Of a stretch of DNA of 64,000 bases, positions 50,666-60,943 are shown one piece after another (position 1 is the stretch's first letter; every line of letters begins with the position of its first letter). A program made the position numbers and the translations under genes. The notes beneath the pieces are model-generated. The model saw only the letters and a program-made list of their open reading frames with translations. It ran no database searches and was not told where the DNA came from. Source of the DNA: Arthonia radiata (Eukaryota > Ascomycota > Arthoniomycetes > Arthoniales > Arthoniaceae); NCBI GenBank assembly GCA_002989075.1, contig PSQN01000017.1:4694768-4758767 (forward strand). The letters are read 5' to 3'.

Positions 50666-52003
50666 TTAGTCGCGTAACGGACGATGCGGGCGACCGCCTA
50701 GTTTTGGAGTGCCCATATCACTCATCGCAAAGCCATATCCGACCACATCGCCTCCTCCGTGTGCCTTACCGTCGCGCACCATGACACGAACTTCAGGACC
50801 ATTGAAACCGGTCATACTACCCTTGCTCTTTTTGCTATAGTCGGAGTGGCCTGGTGTGCGTCCCGCCAGGCGTTGACCCTCTTCGCCGTCGTCCAGCCGG
50901 TAGTGATACGAGCTCGACTTCTTCGTTCGCTGGCGAATCGCCGTAAAGAGCACGCCAAGCGTGGGAAGACAAGCGCAAAGGGTGCCTACGCCAGCCTCCA
51001 CAGCCGACCAGATGCCGCCGTTGACGTCCGACCCTAGTCAGATGTAAGTATTTGATCTCCCATGATGTTGTTCAGAGGTAGCCAATACTCACAACTCGGA
51101 TCCGTTGCGGAAACGTTCACCAACATCGGTGCACGAGCAATGCTGATCGCGAAAACGGCTCCACCACATACAAAGATGCCTGTCAACTGTAGCTTCCTCT
51201 TCACATCCATATTAAGCTTCCACAAGAACGGCATCGGCAGTGCCATCAGCATCAAATCCGTCAACGCGTTCAGCGCGCTTGTCACGATGAAAATGGTTGA
51301 CATGGGGATGCAGGTCGCATGCGCAGCGAGTTCTGGTACCCAAAGGGCGGCGAGAGGCCGGCATTGGGTCATGATCGTGACACTGAGGACCATGGAATAC
51401 GCGTGAACGAGGACGCCTACAGTCCAGAGGTAGGGAACGAGCTTTGCGGAGGGAAATACGCGGTGGAGGAGGAAGAGCGTGCTGGTCTTGATGAGAGCGA
51501 TGGAGATGCTGTAGAGGACTTCGGAAAAGAGAAGGCCCTTACGTAGTGTTAGACGTGGTAGCGTTGGCTGGGAAGAATGGTGAGCATACCATGGTGTTGG
51601 CGGCGGGACTAGTGATAGTAATGGCGTGATGACCATAACCCATATGGGCCCTATTGTTTGACATTAGCCCTGATGGTGAGTAACAATGGTATATGAGGAT
51701 CGACTTACATAACCATCATGAGGACGATGAAAGCCGTCGTGATTATCTGCTCTGGGGAATCAGTAGTGCTTCAGAGGTCTGAGTGCAACATGGGCATACG
51801 GCAGATGCCAGCGCAATCCAGTCGTCCCACAAGTATGGTTGCTGTTTGATCCTTCGAGCATAAAATCGTAGTGCTACTGCAATGTGAGCTAGGACTAGGC
51901 TGACGATGAAGGCCACCATCATCTCTGGCACCCGAGAGTCGCTCCTATGCTCCGCCTGATAGGCCATATCAATAGCCACTTCGGCTTGCGTAGGTGTAGG
52001 CAT
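50666..52003 (-). CDS. Fungal rhodopsin-domain (SAT4/PTH11-like) integral membrane protein
   Basis: Five exons, 52003-51800, 51749-51709, 51650-51590, 51537-51093 and 51033-50666, joined in frame to 372 aa. The introns are 50, 58, 52 and 59 nt with GTATGC, GTAAGT, GTATGC and GTGAGT donors. ATG 52003 is the first in-frame ATG after a stop. The protein has about seven hydrophobic helices. Family marks: WDDWIALA after helix 1-2, the FSEVLYSISIALIKTS helix, CRPLAALW with a second Cys in HATCIP, LTDLMLMALPMPFLWKL, and WSDVNGGIWSAVEAGVGTLCACLP before the last helix. The C-terminal tail (about 110 aa) is charged and probably cytoplasmic. Proteins of this family sit in membranes and some act in sensing or pathogenicity; no specific role can be read here. 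Its promoter would lie in the long 52004-53604 gap shared with the divergent gene. Confidence 0.88.
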
Positions 52004-53604
52004 CTTGTCTTTCTCTGAAGCCACGGCTATGAAAAGCTATGCGACCAGAATGGTAAGAGACAATGAACGAAAGGAACGGTGAATGATGAATGAAACGAGA
52101 TCATGAATGACCTTAAGAATGAAGCGGGCTGTTCTGTCGTGGAGGCATGATATACTTGTAGGCGTGCGTCGAGGCACGTCCTCAACTTCGAACAACAGCG
52201 GCATGTCTGCCGTTTGATGCAATCCTTGCGATGCTCACCTCGTGGCTTAGGCGGAGCCAAGATGTTGGATGGTAGGAAAAGCTTAAACAAGCGCCGAAGG
52301 AGCGCAAAGATAAGCCATGCAAGGTGCTCTCTCACAGTGGATGTTCGGCTAGCCCGCGTGAGGAGAAATACGCTACGTCGTGAGTTGAAAAGCGCGGCTC
52401 GAACATTGTGCGTTCTTAAGGAATCGGGGCGTTTGAGCCGTCGCACAGCACGTGTATTCGCGGCCGCTAAGACTGGTGAGGGTAATGGCGCAAGAAGCGA
52501 TCGACTTCTTGACATAGACATGTTTCAGCATCTGTGACCAGTTGATGATGATCCATTAATTTGGCGAGGCGAATGCTGCAATAGATGCTGCAACAGATGC
52601 TGCAATACATGATTGGGCATTCAATGTTACGAACAGATCTTGAGTGTCGAAGCAGTGGTGCCAGTATAGAGGCTGGCGTCTCCCTCAGATGTTGTAGGGG
52701 GAGGTCCATGGAGATGGAGCGCAGGTTGCAGCAAAGGAATGAGAGAGAGTTCCTCCTGCTGGATGAAAATAGGATGCTGCCACCGTCCCACCGATGTCCG
52801 CGGCGAACGTGCCGGTCCGGTATCAGAGGCACGGGCTGCAAATCCTTCACGATGTCCGGTGGATCAGGTCATCAGTAGCACGTGGGAGATGGCACGTGGG
52901 AGAATGTCCACGCCAGATGATTTGATGTAGTACGGAGTACCGCTTCAGGTGGGCACACGAGGTTGCTAATCCTGGAACGACGTGTCCTCGATGAACGGTC
53001 GCCTTTCAGATGTGCAGCTACGGCGACTGAAGAACATAAAAAGCGAGCCACATGAGTGGAAAGGCGAATACAAGAATATAAGCGGATGAGTCTCGTGAGC
53101 TTCAAAACACCAAAGCATCCGATGGTTCTGCTCTCTGCCAAGAACGATACGCGGATACAAAATAACTGTCTCTTCACAAAAGAGCTGCCTCTTCAAAGCT
53201 TGGCATACGCTAGTAAAAAAGCTCCATCCCAATGTTGGCGCACGGGCCCATGTCAGCTGTCGATGTCACAACCCACAAACGGCAGTTCCAGATCCCACGA
53301 TATGGCCAAACGTGCGCGTAAGGATGTAGTCAGTGGGTGAAAATAGAACCAGCGTGGTGCCAGTAATTTTTTGTGTCTGGCCGACGAGAGAACAGAGCGA
53401 TGTCTGCTTGTGTGGCTCCTGATCGGTTGTTCGCGAGCAAGCAAAGGTGACGTAGTCAGCTCTGCCCACTTTCTCCCCGCGCGTTTGCATCATACTTTTC
53501 CTTCTCGTTCTTGAGCAGTCATCCTTGCACCTCACCAGCCACACTATCACTCGTAAACCAGATCTCTCTCTCTTTTCAAAGCTCGCCAGCAATCCGCAAT
53601 CATT
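52004..53604. other. 1.6-kb intergenic region, no gene supported
   Basis: Divergent promoter region between the rhodopsin-domain gene (-) and the gene at 53605 (+). Open frames exist on both strands (for example 52027-52521 minus and 52585-52878 plus), but they overlap each other, have Arg/Ser/Cys-rich random composition and match nothing I know. The last 100 bases before 53605 are rich in C and T (CTCTCTCTCTTTTC), as in many fungal promoters. Confidence 0.5.
52573..52608. repeat. 12-bp tandem repeat, three units
   Basis: Units at 52573, 52585 and 52597 (ATGCTGCAATAG and two variants). Short minisatellite; it resembles the CTG/CAG-rich repeats inside the Gln-rich gene at 49829-50280. Confidence 0.7.
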
Positions 53605-54209
53605 ATGGAGTGGACCAGACAAGCCTACAACAACCAATACGAGCAGTGGTACCCATGGATGGAGGACCAGTACCTTCGTTGGTTCACCAACGATAACAAG
53701 GCGTCTTACACTACTAAAGGTCTGGGACCGACGAGCTGTCTCATGGTTCTCTTCATTGGACTGACCATCATACAGACACTCTCGACCAAGCCAAGTTGGT
53801 TGACGACAAGTCAGGAGTCCTCAGTCCCGTGGGCAAGCTGCAAGGCAGCATTAACGATACTGTCGCCGGCCAAGTTGGAACTGGCGGACTCCTACAACCT
53901 GCGGGCGACGCTGCATCAAAGGAAGGTTTCAATCGCGTCGAGCGAGGCGGCAAAGATGACTCCGGCTCGTACATGCCCACTATGGGTGGCACGGCAAGCG
54001 GCGCTTCAGACTACAGCAAGAGTGCTAGTGATGCAGTGGGCAGTGCAGCCGGTGGTGCGTCAGAGTACGGCAAGAGTGCTGCTGGTTCGGTTGGCGGTGC
54101 AGCGAGCGGCGTCACAAGTTCGCTTGGTGGCATGTTCGGCGGTGGAGGCAGCAAGAGCGACGACCAACAGCAAGGTCAGCAGCAAGGCCAACAGCAGGGC
54201 AAGCAGTGA
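53605..54209 (+). CDS. Small conserved fungal protein, function unknown
   Basis: Exon 1 is 53605-53719, the 56-nt intron 53720-53775 (donor GTCTGG, branch CTGAC, acceptor ACAG), exon 2 53776-54209; the product is 182 aa. The start MEWTRQAYNNQYEQWYPWMED and the junction NKASYTTKDTLDQAK look like a family conserved in Pezizomycotina that I remember only as hypothetical. The first 45 residues are Trp/Tyr-rich. The middle contains GQVGTGGLLQPAGDAASKEG and the last 90 residues are Gly/Ala/Ser-rich repeats (SASDAVGSAAGGASEYGKS) ending in GQQQGQQQGKQ, probably disordered. No signal peptide or membrane helix. The donor is unusual for the window, but skipping it would break the frame. It converges with the gene ending at 54393. 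Confidence 0.82.
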
Positions 54210-54392
54210 TCCGACATAGGTACCATGGTCTTGTCCCTACAAGCATGATTGATGAATCAGCCAGTAACCGCGGCGTTGGATAGGCTACTATGCCCAAGTG
54301 ATTAACAATTAAAACATTCGACTTCATTGATGCCTGCTCTTTCTTCGCTTCCCTTGCATCATCAAGTGCCGGCTGCTCAGCAGGAGGTGATC

Positions 54393-54665
54393 TCAAACTC
54401 TCGCTATGTTCGAACCGCTCATTGTCTCCCACCACCGCTGCCATATACCTCCTCGTTGTAGATTTTGCGCATGAGAAACCACTGTGGCTGATCTTTGACC
54501 GAAAGATGATGCGCTGTCACTGCATTTCACTACTTCATTCACACGCCCTTCGCTGCTATGTTGAAGCGTCTCATTTGACACTGTACCAGTCGCGCTCTGC
54601 TCAACACCGGCTTGGCGTGGTGTAGTGGACCTCTGGGGATCTGGGCGTGCAGAGGTGACCTTTCC

Positions 54666-54712
<47 letters not shown>

Positions 54713-55895
54713 CTTGTTCTTGTTCTTGTTTCTGCGACTGATTGGGCCTTCGTGGCTGCTTTGGACTAGCTGATGGAGTCTGAGCTTGCTTGCTTTGATT
54801 CGAAGTAGAGTTCTGACGGTGTGGTGTTTGCCGTTGGAGTGCTGGTGCGGTGCCTGACGATGGCTGCCCACTTGCACTCCCTTGCGGTAGTTGCGAAGGG
54901 CCTGATGTGCGAGCAATCGGCTCTGGGGCGAAAACAGTCCACATGGCCAATCGCTTGGAGAAACCCAACCCGCGGAAGTTGATATTTGCCACAGGTCCAT
55001 CAAGCATGGTCAATTTGCTCCGCAGTCGTTCGTCTGCAGCAAATTTCTGCAGAAACGTTTCGTAACCTCGATCGTGACTGCAGCCAAGAATGATGTGTCG
55101 ACATTGCGGTTGCTCAAGGTAATGTTGAAGCCATTCCCGGATCTTATTGTCTGCACGCTCCTTACCAGAGCCAACATTAGAGAAATCGAAGAGGGGGATT
55201 CGCTGGTTAAAGGCTTCTACAAAGAGTTGGAACAGGGGACTGCCGGACTTGATCAATCCGTATCTCTGCAGCGCATTGGCAAGACCTTGATGATAGGCAT
55301 AGGCCTTGAGAATGACAAGAACTGGTTCAAAAGGGGGCAAAGCCAATTCCTGACGAAGATACTCTGAGGCACGATGGTATAGCTCATCTGCAGCACGCTG
55401 ACCGCCGTTTGCGCCATCCACGAGGAATTCGTGCCTGAAGCAATACGAATCAGCGTCCAGCAGTATCACAGCAAAATCTTTACCTATCGTTGTCATTGGT
55501 GCGTCCCTGTCAGGCATGTGGATTGGCAACGTTGACGCTCGCGATTGCAGGCCAGAACGGAGGTAGCCGTTCTCAAGTTCCAATGCAGCGACTTGATTCT
55601 GGAGCTCGTTCGCAAGATCCAGCAAGTCTTCGTTTGCGTTCAACAAACCTTCGGTCATCGACCGCCGGGAATCTCGAACGTGCTGCAAGCGGGTTTTGGC
55701 AGTAGGAACGAGGGGAGCCACAAGTGGCAGTGAGGCCGACAGAGACGTGTGAAGCATGCTGTTTCTTGCCGTCGGCATCCGTGAAGGTGGGAGAACTTGA
55801 GGCATGTCAGTAGAGGGCTGCTGCCTTTGAGGGCTACCGTCATTGTTGTTTAACGATTCGTCCAGCGTTCCATGGCTCATATCTGATAAGTCCAT
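54393..55895 (-). CDS. DUF7923-like (CCCH zinc-finger-associated) domain protein with polyQ, no zinc fingers
   Basis: Single exon, 500 aa from ATG 55895; this is the first ATG of the frame. Residues about 70-120 form a coiled coil (LLDLANELQNQVAALELENG). Residues about 138-322 hold the globular domain: FAVILLDADSYCFRHEFL, GGQRAADELYHRASEYL, IPLFDFSNVGSGKERADNKI and IILGCSHDRGYETFL. This acidic-rich order (LLDxD, FDFxxVGxGKERADxKI) matches what I know as the N-terminal domain of fungal CCCH zinc finger proteins, which has a NYN-nuclease-like look; the nuclease idea is inference. The usual C-terminal CCCH fingers are absent and the tail is Gln/Ser/Pro-rich with 15 pure Gln codons. An RNA-related role is possible. 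It diverges from rps29. Confidence 0.75.
54666..54710. repeat. (TTG)15 microsatellite encoding polyQ
   Basis: Fifteen pure TTG units (CAA on the coding strand), followed by TTCTTG units that encode alternating Gln-Glu. It lies in the C-terminal part of the gene 55895-54393 and is in frame. Confidence 0.95.
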
Positions 55896-56268
55896 AGCAA
55901 ACTTTAGCGGGAATTTGATGGCTCGTCTAGTAGACTGAATCACCAAGCATCTGGAGAATATGGCCAGAATTCTTGTTTCGAAGTGTGGGAGATTGGCGGT
56001 CACGAGCAGTGCAACTTATTGGGCGAGCCTGAGGACGGAGTGACGACACAAGGTTGATCAACGTATAAACAAAGAGACAAGGGTTAGGGTTGAATCAGAT
56101 TACATAAGCAATAACCCACATCCACGCCTTGCGGCGCTTCGCCGTGAGAAGCATGTGTTCAGCGCAACCAAGATACTTTAATCACCGCATCACCTAGCAA
56201 GCTCCCTTCGCACCGACAACGAGTCATCGAAATCGTCTTGCGACTGCACCCTTTCGAATCTCGCAACC
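55896..56268. other. Divergent promoter region between the DUF7923-like gene and rps29
   Basis: 373 bp with the telobox at 56081-56091. No other feature recognised. Confidence 0.6.
56081..56091 (+). promoter_or_regulatory. Telobox (GGGTTAGGGTT) upstream of rps29
   Basis: GGGTTAGGGTT lies about 180 bp before the rps29 start. Tbf1-type Myb proteins bind TTAGGG repeats and regulate ribosomal protein genes in several fungi. Binding here is inference. It is 7.8 kb from the telomere, so it is not telomere sequence spilling inward. Confidence 0.6.
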
Positions 56269-56577
56269 ATGTCTCACGAGAGCGTATGGTACTCCCGCCC
56301 ACGCGGCTATGGTAAAGGTGCTCGTGGATGGTAAGCTATTGCTACCACGAATCATTTCGGACAGCACCACCTACTGGCATTGCACGCTGACATTCTTGCT
56401 TTTCGCAGCCGGGTCTGTGACCACAAAGCCGGTTTGATTCGCAAGTACGGCCTCAACATCTGCCGCCAATGCTTCCGTGAAAAGAGCGGTGACATCGGCT
56501 TCACCAAGGTAGGCTGTCATTGCATTCAATATTTACTCTCGAACACTTGATCTGATACATCTTTACAGCATCGATGA
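56269..56577 (+). CDS. rps29: 40S ribosomal protein uS14 (Rps29)
   Basis: Three exons, 56269-56330, 56409-56508 and 56569-56577, with introns of 78 and 60 nt (GTAAGC..CGCAG and GTAGGC..TACAG). The product is 56 aa, the normal length of eukaryotic uS14. It reads [20 protein letters not shown] and then the zinc ribbon with CRVC (Cys21, Cys24) and CRQC (Cys39, Cys42), and it ends GDIGFTKHR. These match yeast Rps29 along the whole length. The protein sits in the head of the small ribosomal subunit. The last exon holds only His, Arg and the stop. It converges with the H-protein gene ending at 56870. Confidence 0.97.
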
Positions 56578-56869
56578 TCTCTACATTCTCCGAGTCCGGG
56601 CAAAACATGGCGCACGGGGCATAGCGTGGGCATCACGATAAAATTTTCTGCACAACACGGAACTTGCGAAGACCTGCCGCGAGAGAAGCTCATCAGTAGC
56701 ATGCAATTTCATTCGAGGAGGGCATGCACCTACATCCACACCAGCTCAGAGCTGTCACAATCAGTGTCGAATCGAAGAATCTGTTGAAGACCACATGTCC
56801 AAATGAGCTGATGCGAGCTACGGCGCATACTTTCGCTATTCTTGAAAGTGACCACGCGCCAATGTCCAC

Positions 56870-57502
56870 TCATTTGGCCTCTTCTTGCTCCCCCGTGAAA
56901 TTATCGTAGGCGGTTTTGTCCATGAGCTTGTCAATCTCAATCTTACTCGCAATTTCAATCTTCGCTATCCAACCTTGGCCTTCAGGGCTCTTGTTGATGG
57001 TTGCTGGCTTCTCTTCTAGAATGCTGTTGGCCTCCACGATCTTCCCTGCCACCGGTGTCATAATGTCTGATGCGGACTTGACGGATTCCACTGCCCCAAT
57101 GGCATCTCCCTTTGCTACGTCCGTATTCGCTACGGGAAGTTCGACAAAAACGACGTCACCAAGTGCTTTTGCTGCGTACTCGGATATACCAATTGTCCCT
57201 ATTTCCTAATTAGCTAATGCGCATGGAAAGGCATCGAACTGAGCACCTACCGATGTTGGCTTCTCCCTCGAGCTCAATCCATTCGTGTTCTTCTGTGTAC
57301 CTTTTCTCCAGCGCTTTGAAGTTTTGTTAGCGTGAGACGTGGCTCTGAAAGAGCCGAGCTTACTTCGCTGTGTCGTAGAAAACGGGCGAGTCCATTGCTT
57401 GTGGAAACGAGGATACCGAGGTCTGGGCTTGATGCGGATGGTTGGCTTAATGGACCGTGAAGCCGCACTACTCAAGCACCTGCACAGCGCGATTGCGGAC
57501 AT
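56870..57502 (-). CDS. gcvH: Glycine cleavage system H protein, mitochondrial
   Basis: Three exons, 57502-57364, 57313-57251 and 57198-56870 (introns 50 and 52 nt), give 176 aa. The N-terminus is rich in Arg, Ser and Lys without acids (MSAIALCRCLSS..), a mitochondrial presequence; mature protein starts near residue 47. The H-protein fold follows: KRYTEEHEWIELEGE, GTIGISEYAAKALGDVVFVE, and the lipoylation site ESVKSAS with Lys at about 108, then PVAGKIVEAN and INKSPEGQGWIAKI. Lipoyl-Lys carries the aminomethyl intermediate between the P, T and L proteins. The intron 2 acceptor was chosen at GGAAATAG because it alone keeps the frame into GTIGIS. It is the yeast GCV3 orthologue by family. Confidence 0.93.
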
Positions 57503-57905
57503 CCTGGAAGACGATATGGACTCTTCAAACAACAAGCCAAGATCACACAAGCTCAAACGCCCTGCGTTTAGAAGGTTGTTGTGGTAGAATTACTCAATAT
57601 GGCAGGCGCGTATACGAAAGGATATGGCTATATCTCTGGATGCTCTGCCATATCGTGCGCTTGACTGTTGGTGACACAGGAAAGATCGCCTTGAAATACA
57701 TGTCCTTCAAAACTGACCTGCAGGGTACAATATGCGGGCTTTGAAATTACAGTGGCTCATTGCAGCCTGCATTCAAATTGTCGTTTACCAGACGTACTGC
57801 AAACTCTCGTCGTGAGGGTGCTGCACACGCGGAGCAACTTTGAGCAAAGTGTCCTGCGCTCTTATCTGAATCTCGCTAGAGACGCGAGCACAGCTTTTTG
57901 ACTTC
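57503..57905. other. Intergenic region between gcvH and the 14 kDa subunit gene
   Basis: 403 bp between two minus-strand genes; it must hold the gcvH promoter and the 3' end of the upstream gene. No motif stands out. Confidence 0.5.
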
Positions 57906-58405
57906 TCATTGTACTGACGGTCCTCGCCCTTCTTCTGGCGTCACCTCAACCCCTGTTCTTCGTACGCCAACTTCTCCTACCTGACTGGGTTCCTCCTCAT
58001 TCTTCAAAGTGACCAAGTTCTTCACGCTGTCTACTAGTCCCTCGTCTCGCTCGCCAGCTTCATTATCCACGGAAACGCCTTCTCGTTGCGCTCTTCGCCT
58101 TCGCTTCTCAAGTAAAGATTCTCGTCGTTCGTTCAGAAAAGCGACTTGACGTTGCTCAACGCCCATAAGCCAGTAGCCCACTGAGCCTCCAAGGCCGGCG
58201 TATACGGGGTAGACCCAGAGCGATTGTCGGTTGAAGAAGGGCCGCATCTCGATGCCAAGCTGCCATAGGCGTACAGCGACGCCTGTGCGATATGTCAGCC
58301 AGTGCGAGGCCCGATCATTTCATGATTTGCTTAAACAGCTCGTTTGAGCAGTGGGAGTAGGTGCTAAAGCATACCGAAGCCGCTCCACAGCAGAATCTTG
58401 TGCAT
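57906..58405 (-). CDS. Probable NADH-ubiquinone oxidoreductase 14 kDa subunit (NUXM-like)
   Basis: Exon 1 is 58405-58375 (only 31 nt), the intron 58374-58283 is 92 nt, exon 2 58282-57906; the product is 135 aa. It reads MHKILLWSGFGVAVRLWQLG, IEMRPFFNRQSLWVYPVYAG, and LGGSVGYWLMGVEQRQVAFL, so two hydrophobic segments with a short loop, then a basic stretch (RRESLLEKRRRRAQREG) and an acidic, probably disordered tail. This order fits what I remember of the fungal accessory subunit of respiratory complex I, in the inner mitochondrial membrane. I assign it from memory of the family, so the function is likely but not certain; the tiny first exon is supported by its fit to that memory. It diverges from the shg1-like gene. 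Confidence 0.68.
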
Positions 58406-58745
58406 GTTGATAGGCGCGGGACGGATGATGCTGGTCGAAGAAGCGCCCCTGGGCGCAGTCCTAATGTCGTACTATCTATGAGCGAAGACGGGTTGTGAGC
58501 GGCGATTGAGAGGAATACGCTGGCTAGCGTTATTGGCGGTGTTGTGTTTGGCCTTAGTACTCCAGTAGTAATGTGAAGCTGGAGTTCGACGGAGGTGATC
58601 TTAGGGCGATGCACTAACCCTAAAATGGTAGGACGATGGTTACGTCGACGTCTGCACGCGTCCTTGGAGCATCATTATTGAACCCCAAGGTGGTGGCTGC
58701 GCGTCTCGCATAAGCAGTGCGCGCCTCTTTCAACTGTTGCTAAAG
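58406..58745. other. Divergent promoter region between the 14 kDa subunit gene and the Shg1-domain gene
   Basis: 340 bp containing a telobox-like CTAACCCTAA (58614-58623). Nothing else recognised. Confidence 0.5.
58614..58623 (-). promoter_or_regulatory. Telobox-like motif CTAACCCTAA
   Basis: Reverse complement TTAGGGTTAG, about 120 bp before the start of the Shg1-domain gene and about 210 bp before that of the 14 kDa subunit gene. Role inferred from the Tbf1/telobox family only. Confidence 0.4.
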
Positions 58746-60749
58746 ATGACGTCGATCACCTCGCGTCCTGGTGGCGAGCCTCCTCGCAAGCGGCTCAAGC
58801 CCAACGACCTCCCTCTCTCCGCCAGCCAACGCACAGCAATCGGTAGCATCCTTCATGCGTACAAAAAACGAGGCGCATTTGATTCGCTCCGGAAATCTGT
58901 CTGGTCAGGCTTTGAGCTATCCTCATCCAAAGTGACATTGATTGCCGATATTACTACGCTTGCCGAAAATGAGATTGATCGTAACTCAACCCTCCTCGCG
59001 AAAGACCGAAGACTCGCCGCCCCGCTCATTGAAGGTGCAGCGGAACGTAGCGGCGTCTACAGCAAAGTCGAAAGCGATGTTGAGGGACTCATTGAGGGGC
59101 TTTTAGGAGACGCGGGAAGCGAGCTTCGAGCCTTTCGGCGCAAAGACATTGGTGATGCGGCTGCAGATGCGGAGGAGAGACGAGGTGCAAAGACAGATGA
59201 AAACTACGCCGCTGATGCTGTCGCGCGGAGAAGGAAGCGCGATCACTTGAAAAGGGAAGAAGAGAAAAGAGCTCGACACAAAGAATTCGAAGCACTGAAA
59301 AAGCGCGAAGCTGAGCTCTTGAAACAGCGTGAGGAGCGTGAGCGAGTCGCCAAAGAGAACGAAGAAGAACGCCAGAAGGTGCTTGAGGCAGAGACAGCTA
59401 AGCGTGATGCCGAAAATAAAGAGAGGGCAGAACGCAAAGCACGGCAAGATGCACAATGGGCAGCTGAGCAAAAGGATAGGGAGGAAAGAGCGAAAAGAGA
59501 ACGGGAAAAGAAAGTTCAGGAGGCAGCGCTTGAAGAACTGCTGCGGGAAGGGAAGAGGGCAGCTGCAAGGACCGCAGGCGCCGTCGCAAGCCCTATCAGA
59601 CCTTCATTCAGCGGAAGGAAAGAGAGTGCCATCGACGAAATCATGCGACGGGAGAAGATGGAGAGGGGCGAGCCAGTGGCAGGTTTGGAGCGCGTGGATT
59701 CGACTACTTCGCGCAGATTGATCAAGAGAAGAACCGACAGTGATGCCAGACCACCAAGCACGCCTTTGCTTGCAGGACCTGCAATGCCCCCCAGTGCAAT
59801 TCAGCCATCTTCAGACCCGCGAGGCCCGGAGCGTCGCACTCCCATCACTCCGATTCTCGATCGTCCTAAATCTCAGCGCAGCCAGAACAACACGACAGAT
59901 ATCATTGGACGGGACAACAGATTCCAAAAACATGCCCCGCCGCCTCAGCACTATACTCAACATGCGACAGAGCTTCGACGCCCCCCCAATCACCATGGTC
60001 ACGAGCACGAGTCACCACCAAGATATGCAAGAGATCAGCAGACCGCTCATGATCAAGATGTTCTGTTCACGCGTCGACATGATTATGAGAGCGAGGACCG
60101 TGACCGCAGGCGTGATCCTGACGGGGGCAGCAGTCGTAAACCAACCTACGATTCCTACAAAGCAGACAAGGAAGCTAGCTTCGATCGCGGATCATTACGG
60201 GACCAGTCAAATGCTCCGTCGGTGCATGCGCGGTCGCAACGCGAAGATTCTCGAGCACCTCCACCACATCCGCGGCCGACCCGCGATGCAGACGTAGCAC
60301 CTTCTCAACCAAGTCCGATTGCGCAGCGCAATGATAAGATCAGCACTCCCGCGGAAATCGACCGATACGTCCCAAGCACGTCTGCTAGAGCCGCACGACC
60401 GAACGATAGCATCCGCACAAAGATTGTTGATCGGGCCGCGGAGGATGACACGAGGTACACTAGGAGGCGCAGCCGGTCTCGAGATCGCGACAGGTCCAGG
60501 GAGAGGGCTAGAGATAGAAGCAGGGAGCGAGACAGGGATAGAGAAAGAAGGTGGAGGCGAAGCTATTCAAGAAGCAGAAGTCCAGACAGAGACAGAGAAC
60601 GTGAGAGAAGGCATCGCGATCGGGAAATAGATCGCGATAGGGAGAGAGGTAAGGAGAGAGGTCGTGATGCAGACCGCAAAAGGGATAGATCCAGAAGTAG
60701 GGACGAAAGGCGAAGACGCTCACGAAGCAGGAGTCGCACTCGACGTTAG
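58746..60749 (+). CDS. shg1: COMPASS complex Shg1-domain (BOD1/SHG1) protein
   Basis: Single exon, 667 aa from ATG 58746. Residues about 30-120 hold the BOD1/SHG1 domain: ASQRTAIGSILHAYKKRGAF, DSLRKSVWSGFE, IADITTLAENEIDRN and SGVYSKVESDVEGLIEG, a helical bundle. Family knowledge: Shg1 is a subunit of the Set1/COMPASS histone H3K4 methyltransferase; fungal members are much longer than yeast Shg1. Residues about 140-285 are a very long charged helix of Lys, Arg, Glu and Ala (coiled coil or single alpha helix). The middle is Pro/Ser-rich and disordered, and the last 110 residues are an RS/RD-rich domain (RSRDRDRSRERARDRSRE), as in splicing factors. The link to COMPASS is by domain; the RS tail may mean an RNA-linked role. 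Confidence 0.82.
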   Translation: MTSITSRPGGEPPRKRLKPNDLPLSASQRTAIGSILHAYKKRGAFDSLRKSVWSGFELSSSKVTLIADITTLAENEIDRNSTLLAKDRRLAAPLIEGAAERSGVYSKVESDVEGLIEGLLGDAGSELRAFRRKDIGDAAADAEERRGAKTDENYAADAVARRRKRDHLKREEEKRARHKEFEALKKREAELLKQREERERVAKENEEERQKVLEAETAKRDAENKERAERKARQDAQWAAEQKDREERAKREREKKVQEAALEELLREGKRAAARTAGAVASPIRPSFSGRKESAIDEIMRREKMERGEPVAGLERVDSTTSRRLIKRRTDSDARPPSTPLLAGPAMPPSAIQPSSDPRGPERRTPITPILDRPKSQRSQNNTTDIIGRDNRFQKHAPPPQHYTQHATELRRPPNHHGHEHESPPRYARDQQTAHDQDVLFTRRHDYESEDRDRRRDPDGGSSRKPTYDSYKADKEASFDRGSLRDQSNAPSVHARSQREDSRAPPPHPRPTRDADVAPSQPSPIAQRNDKISTPAEIDRYVPSTSARAARPNDSIRTKIVDRAAEDDTRYTRRRSRSRDRDRSRERARDRSRERDRDRERRWRRSYSRSRSPDRDRERERRHRDREIDRDRERGKERGRDADRKRDRSRSRDERRRRSRSRSRTRR

Positions 60750-60943
60750 GCACGCCGATACAAAGCTTGAGATCATGGACTTAGCTCGTGTACTCATCAT
60801 TACCATGAACCATCAGTCGGTAGACGATCGTGTCCTCAACGCTTCACCCACTCCAAGACTTGGTACATGTCTCTGCGCGCAAAACGCGGACATTGCCGCT
60901 TTTGTTCGCAACGCAAATTGTACTGTCGTGGTGCACTGTTGCC

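Noticed and set aside
52027-52521. 164-codon minus-strand frame and its overlapping frames in the 52-53.5 kb gap
   Set aside because: Mutually overlapping on both strands, Arg/Ser/Cys-rich, no known motif and no splice pattern that improves them.
56081-56091. Interstitial telomere left by a chromosome fusion
   Set aside because: Fewer than two repeat units in a promoter position; a telobox explains it better.
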